Shown here: one piece after another, positions 58,963 through 64,000 of the stretch | How the letters are laid out: each line of letters opens with the position of its first letter | Numbering within the stretch: the first letter of the stretch is position 1 | DNA from: Fennellomyces sp. T-0311 | Lineage: Eukaryota; Mucoromycota; Mucoromycetes; Mucorales; Lichtheimiaceae | Direction: 5' to 3' | DNA: 64,000 nt | Assembly (NCBI GenBank): GCA_025266875.1 | Contig: JALLLT010000011.1 | Location: 930,001-994,000 of the forward strand | Made by a program: the position numbers and the translations under genes | Notes under the pieces: generated by a model | What the model was told of the DNA's origin: nothing | Seen by the model: only the letters and a program-made list of their open reading frames with translations | Databases searched by the model: none

Positions 58963-59199
58963 CGTTCCTCTCTCGCTCTCTCCACTTCTAACTACTTTTA
59001 ACATTCTTTTGATGCCCCTCTCTTCTATACCATTATATTATTATATCTTCCTTTTAGAACATAAGTGTAGTGTTAAAATTGATGAATGGTTACATGATGT
59101 TGAAAATGAACAGAAATAATAATTTTCGCAAGTGTTAAAGAGATAGGTAATAGATACATATATTAAAATAATAAAAGAAAGGTAAGATTTAAAAGTGTA

Positions 59200-60360
59200 T
59201 TAAAGACCATGTTCTCGCGCTTCGCAACGGTCAGAGTATCTAGTTGCGTTCTCGATCCATTTGATATAGTCCTTTGCTGTAACCTGTGCCATTGCCATCG
59301 CTAAACGTTCTTCTAGCTCCTCGGATTGGCTTTCTGCGGTTTGTTCAAGTTGCTCTTGCACCGTAACATGTCTGAATAGCAGCTTGACTTTGGAAAAAAA
59401 GTTCTCAATAGGATTGAGGAAAGGCGAATAACGTGGCAGTCTAAGTAGCTGATACCCACGTTCAGCGACGTTATCCTTGATAAAATCTGCTGTGTGAATT
59501 GGCGCATTATCACAGATTATATACCAGCCTTTGTTTTTGAGTCCTTTTTCATCAAGCTTGTCCATGACCAGGTTCAGGAATGCATAGAAGTCCATGGATT
59601 TGGTTCCTCCTCCTCGACCTTGCTTGTTTATCTTCGTACATACTTCGACAATCCCGAAGTTTGAGATTGCTGCAAGCATTGATCGGGATCGAGCATACAT
59701 TTGTGGAACTTCGACATACGCCGGTTGTTGGACAGGTGACCAAGCATAATTACGCCGCATATTTGCCATCACTGATGCTTCGTCCACAAAGACACAGTTA
59801 CTTTCGTATTTAACGGTGCCGTTCCGTATATTGTTAATGACGAATTCCTTCCTCATATCCTTTGTTGTATCATCTGTACGTCGTGCTGGATATTTTTGGG
59901 CTCACTTAATTGTAATTCTGCATTTCCATATGAGATGACGATATATTGTCGATGGATCCAATAAATCTCGGAATTTCTTGAAGTAGTGATACTGGATCTG
60001 CTTCAACGTCAAGGTGTTGTTTGCCATCACCGTTTCCACAAGGAATTGAGTACCCTCTTTAGTGATTTTTTGAGATGGCTTGTCCGATTTTTTCTGTATT
60101 GGCTTTGCGTCACCATCACGAGTTTCATGCCACCTCCAGTGGTCTCTAACAGTAGATTCCAGTACATTTAACATGTTGAAAACGTTGTTGTTGGATGTTC
60201 CTCTCAATTTAAGTTCGAATGTCAGATTCATCATATCTACTGAATGATAAGCATTTTTTCCGCATGGATTCTGGACGATTCTTCTTGCTTTTGCTGGTTG
60301 CCTACGTGGTAGTGACAATTTGCCACTTTTGTTGTATCCAACATGAACACACCCTAACAA
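59200..60360 (-). pseudogene. IS630/Tc1-mariner-like transposase with complete D-D-E but one stop
   Basis: A single frame runs from about 60360 to 59200 (387 codons) with one TGA at 59904-59902, between a helix-turn-helix part (TLTLKQIQYHYFKKFRDLLDP) and the catalytic domain. The catalytic acids are all present: CVFVDEASV, IICDNAPIHTADF and RYSPFLNPIENFFSKVK. Sequence continues in the same frame across the stop (AQKYPARRTDD), so it is a point lesion. The upstream start is not a proper ATG; an intron or a more distal first exon is likely. It converges on the DDE-like gene at 57.3-59.1 kb with only 80-240 bases between. Confidence 0.7.
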
Positions 60361-60797
60361 GCTTCTATGTCATCTATGCTGTCCGTCAGCGAATAAGAGC
60401 TTTCCATCCTTACCGCCGCTTCCCACTTCCGACATCGGAACGTTGAGCTTCATGCTTACCAAATACTCAGCCAATCAGGTTACTCACAGACACGACCTTC
60501 CGGTCAACGCGTCTCTTCACGGATATGCTCTGTCAGCATTCATCCTATCAATCATCACGATCCGTAACTGCTCAATGATAATAAGGTTGACATTACACAT
60601 CACTCACGGAAGCACCGGCTTAAGGAAATCCCATCATGGATAAGCATTTATTATAAATAGAGAGAGCAAAACATATAAAATAAAACAGTTACCTTTTTGA
60701 GTCTCGTTGACACATTTGTCTTTTACACTTGCTTCTCTCTGATTTAACATTTTTTTTCAACGAATTCTCGTCTGATTTATTTTTTTTTACACTCACC
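60361..60797. other. About 440 bases between the transposase and the Gag gene
   Basis: The left half may hold the missing 5' end of the transposase. A leader with poly-T tracts (60750-60790) precedes the Gag ATG. Terminal repeats of a retrotransposon were looked for but not seen. Confidence 0.35.
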
Positions 60798-62183
60798 ATG
60801 TCCAACAATAACTCTCCTGCTCAATCTGTCACTGGCCAAGAAGCTGACTCTGTTTCGCCTCGCTCTGTTAACAACCAAGGACCTGCCCAGGCCATGACCA
60901 TCGATACCAATGCCCAACTTCAAGGCCTTGAGGAGCCACAGCTTCCAGTTGCCAACACTTCCAACGCCGATCGCACCCAACTGGAAGTCGCTCGGGAATC
61001 AGTAGACAAGGCAACCCAAAACCTCATCCACTGGGCAACGCAACTTGCAAGAACGGATCTCACTCTTGAGCAACACCATCTGGTGTTATCACGTCATGAA
61101 TTGGCAAATCGCACCTTGGACTCCCTTCTGGCTGGTCTCGACAAGCTTACTAAGAAATCTCAGCCCACTTCTACCTCCTTGGTGTCACAACCAACCAGCC
61201 GATTGGTAGTGCCTTCGGATCTCCCATTGTTACAATGGACAAGCAACACCTTCGATCGCTCTAAGACTGTCTTTGCCTCTGTCCAAGAATGCCTAGATAG
61301 GTTTGAGGACATTGTTGAGTCCCACGCGCAAGATCTGGTTTCATCCTGGTGCCGGTTAATCCCAAGAATGCTCTCGCCTGACCAACGCTCATGGTTCATT
61401 GACCATCTCAAGCCCCATGCCAACTTGCCTTGGTCCTTTGCCCGCAAAACTATCATCTCCAAGTACGGCGTGCAAGACGCAGAGCGGCAGGCGCAGTGCA
61501 TGCAAACACTGTTTAATATGCGCATGTCACGATCAGAGTTGTTTGAGGCATTCACCGACAGATTCCACAAGGTTCGCCGGGAAGCAGGATGCAAAGACGA
61601 TCGCGTCATTGCCGCCCTATATATCAACTCGTTATTGCCGGAACTGTCCCAGCACGTGAGCCTTGGGCAAGCTCACTTGGCTGCCGACCAACGAGCCTCC
61701 ACGGACCAGGCTGCCAACTTAGCCTGTAATCTCTATGGCAAGGTGGTGCTCTCTCAGCACAGCTGACAGGCTGCTGCTCTTGATGCCGCTGTCACTCGTT
61801 CTTCTCCGGGTTCGTCCTCGTCTGCTCCGTCCCCGTCATCCAAGGCCAAGTCTGCCAAAAAGTCTGGGCCTTCTGAAGGAAACAAGTTTTGCGACTACCA
61901 TGGAACCTGCTTTCACTCTACTGATGAATGCCGTAAAGTTTCCTCGCTGCGTGTTCGCACTGCTGGTGCCAAGGTCTCCAAGCACTCCGCATCGTCTTCT
62001 TCATCAAGTTCTGCTCCTGCTTCTGGTTCAGGTTCGTCGTCCCCCCGTGGCAAGCAGTGTTTCCGTTGCAAAGAGCTATGGTCCCCGGACCATGAGTGCA
62101 AAATAAACCATTTTGCAATTCGCTCGGCCGCGTTTGCTGTTGACCACCCAGCCACCCACTATGGGAAAAATGGAGGTGGATAA
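60798..62183 (+). pseudogene. LTR-retrotransposon Gag-like protein with one in-frame stop
   Basis: One frame of 462 codons begins at ATG 60798. The N-terminal part is Ser/Gln/Asn-rich; the middle is a capsid-like helical region (LPWSFARKTIISKYG, then QTLFNMRMSRSELFEAFTDRF). A TGA at 61764-61766 (probably CGA or TGG originally) separates it from the C-terminal nucleocapsid part. That part has two Cys/His knuckles: CDYHGTCFHSTDEC and CFRCKELWSPDHEC. Read through, it is a full Gag of the Ty3/gypsy kind found in Mucoromycota. No protease, reverse transcriptase or integrase follows. Confidence 0.65.
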
Positions 62184-62702
62184 ACGTGAATTCAGACGAC
62201 TGTCGCTTAGAAACCGTTGTCATAGTTTTTCAAGTGAATATTTCCATGAGTTTTGCTGAAATACACCCGTGAATACTCTTTGCTTTTTGTGTATACTCTT
62301 CCAATGTGAATTGGGATTATTGCGCGTGAAAAAACGTAAAACAGCATTGGCTTTCCTGATCAATGATATTCCATCTTTCTAGTAAGCAAATAACGTGCGT
62401 GTATATGAAATGAGTTCTATTGCTATATTCTACTCGCAGTTCCTAAGTTAATTGCCCCAGGTACCATTCCAGGATATATGAAATAGCATCGGTTTGAAGT
62501 TATAGAAGATCTTAAGCGACCTGCAAGGCAATCAATGTGTTCCACTTCTGTAACGTAAAAACGACTTGGGAAATTGGGTTTCTCAGTTGTCAATTGCTGC
62601 AGGTGGGCATACGGCATTCTATATGTAGTTTCGATGACGTTTGTATATATCTTGAGGAGTATCAGAAGCTTCTCAACACCTAGAAAAGTTTATAGAAAGC
62701 TG
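62184..62702. other. About 520 bases between Gag and the CACTA transposase
   Basis: Here the Gag frame ends on the plus strand and the transposase on the minus strand. No gene, long repeat or terminal motif was identified. Confidence 0.35.
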
Positions 62703-64000
62703 TTAATAAACTGGATACGTGCGAGATATAAAAAATAAGTACGTACCGTCGTACGTGTGCGAGAAAAAAGCAATTGTCTCACCAAAAAAAGTTTTCCATT
62801 GCTCCTCGCCGTCCACACCAAGACTGAATGTATCACTGTTGACTGGCAGACTGATTTTTACAAATGTCGATAATAACGTTCCTCTGTTGCTTTTGTATAA
62901 CGTTGAGTCATACACTGTGCCGTTAACAAGCAATCGCTTTCCAACGATGATATTTTCCGATATACTAGGCTGCTTACTAAGCTTTAGTCTTCGCTTCCAG
63001 TAGTCTCGAATGTAGTATGCAGCGTTGTAATACGAGAGGTCTAGATGCTCTTTTTTGATTCGGATATTGTGACAAGGTCTCTTTTGCACATTGGTGTATA
63101 TGATGTCCCACAATTCCGGTGCTTCTTCGTCCATTGAAACAGAATGTACAGAGTTTGGCTTTGTACTGGGATTCTGCCGTTGAGAATCGGAGCTGTCAAT
63201 CATGCTGTAAGAGCGCTCAAAATCACGACACACAGATAGTCGAACCATTTCATTTCCAGCATTAGCACCTGGTTTGACTTTTGATTTTATACGTCGGCTA
63301 TAGAAACCGATGATACGTTCAATTGGCCTGGCGCTGTAGCTCCTAGGGGGACCAATATGCTTGATCGCGCTTGCCATGTGCCGCAGGTAATGCATATTAG
63401 CCGTGTATGTATTGACTGGTAGTGAACTCTGAGCAAAAGCATGCCATGTATTGAATAAGCTTCACACATATGGTTAGCGCAAGTGTGATAAATAAGCAAT
63501 TGTATGCATACCTTTCGATGTCGTCGATATCCGCAGGATTAACCTCCCATGATAACGAAAGACAGCACCCTTTTACTAATGCCATAAATGCCGATATCGC
63601 AAATGGCTGACACCCAGCTGCTTCCAATTCTTCCACCACGATTGTTGGCATTACAAACTGAACCACATCAATCCAATCAATAGCTCTAGCATGCTTCGGA
63701 TGAGAAAACACGTCTAATATTCATTATAGCCAGTTACTGTATTGAACATTGGTATGCTACTCTTTTTACTTAACTCCTTTACGTACCAGTAAGCCTTCCA
63801 TCAAAGTTGAGCGGTATATATTCCTTGGATGCTTCCATAGCATTACCGATTGCTTTCAGGCATGGTTTTGATAGTGACAAGACTGTACTGAGATCTGGAC
63901 AAAGCAGCTTCCATAGGTGTGGACCAAGATTACATCCAAAAAGATGCATCTCGTCAAGACCGTAGTGAAATGCGCCACGAAATGCATCAAACATGGCAAA
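62703..64000 (-). CDS. CACTA-type (Tnp2-like) transposase, 5' part beyond the window
   Basis: At least three exons read on the minus strand: from the window edge to 63787, 63713-63512, and about 63460 down to near 62703-62750. The first reads FRGAFHYGLDEMHLFGCNLG, the position where Tnp2-type proteins of CACTA elements have their LDxMH box. The second has DVVQFVMPTIVVEEL. The third has MHYLRHMASAIKHIGPPRSYSARPIERIIGFY, the HGPP(R)-x-S-A-R-x-x-ER-x-IG signature of this family. A polar tail with KLSKQPSISENIIVGK follows. No stop was found in the readable exons. The start lies to the right of 64000, and the exact 3' end is uncertain because further exons may lie left of 62703. Confidence 0.7.

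Noticed and set aside
1..64000. tRNA, rRNA or CRISPR features
   Set aside because: No cloverleaf with B-box GGTTCGANTCC, no rRNA-like block and no regularly spaced repeats were recognised by eye; a covariance-model scan would be decisive.

Overview
This is a eukaryotic window, almost certainly from a fungus of the Mucoromycota (Mucorales-like). Genes are split by many short introns of about 40-100 bases with GT..AG borders. The recognisable proteins (BFR1, PEX11, ERG6, NAD kinase, NAA50, Tra2, an SRP40-like protein) are fungal or pan-eukaryotic, and a CotH-family protein is typical of Mucorales. No species is assigned. Splice sites were placed by eye from reading-frame continuity and family motifs. 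For most multi-exon genes the summed exon lengths divide exactly by three.

Layout. (1) 0.1-6.8 kb is a compact block of housekeeping genes: BFR1 (+), NAD kinase (-), PEX11 (+), a Nudix hydrolase (-) and NAA50 (-). (2) 7.0-25.4 kb is dominated by five paralogous genes, all on the minus strand, encoding TPR / F-box / leucine-rich-repeat proteins with the same layout and the same intron position as one another. Their architecture is that of fungal Dia2/Pof3, the substrate receptors of SCF ubiquitin ligases. One copy (9.6-11.8 kb) is a pseudogene. The array is interrupted by a HET-domain gene (+) and a six-exon MFS permease (+). (3) 25.4-28.5 kb has no gene I can support. (4) 28.5-38.0 kb is again gene-dense: a seven-helix membrane protein of unknown role (+), a CotH-family protein (+), a CCCH zinc-finger protein (-), an SRP40/Nopp140-like LisH protein (-) and ERG6 (-).

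(5) 38.8-44.7 kb is a nested transposon. A pogo/Tigger-like DNA element has CAGTGG ends flanked by TA and an apparently intact four-exon transposase. A decayed DIRS-type retrotransposon sits near its left end and still shows inverted terminal repeats plus the internal complementary region. (6) 46.9-48.3 kb holds a Tra2-like splicing regulator whose first coding exon is only the ATG. (7) 50.3-64.0 kb is mobile-element territory: a broken ORF1-like fragment, two loci related to IS630/Tc1/mariner transposases with altered catalytic residues, a third with a complete D-D-E signature but one in-frame stop, an unidentified multi-exon gene, a retrotransposon Gag with one stop, and a CACTA (Tnp2-type) transposase that runs off the right edge.

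The most interesting candidates are the F-box array with its HET neighbour, which could be a polymorphic ubiquitin-ligase or allorecognition locus, and the convergent pair of DDE-family genes at 57.3-60.4 kb, one with a catalytically altered but open frame and one with the full triad. No rRNA, tRNA or CRISPR array was seen.
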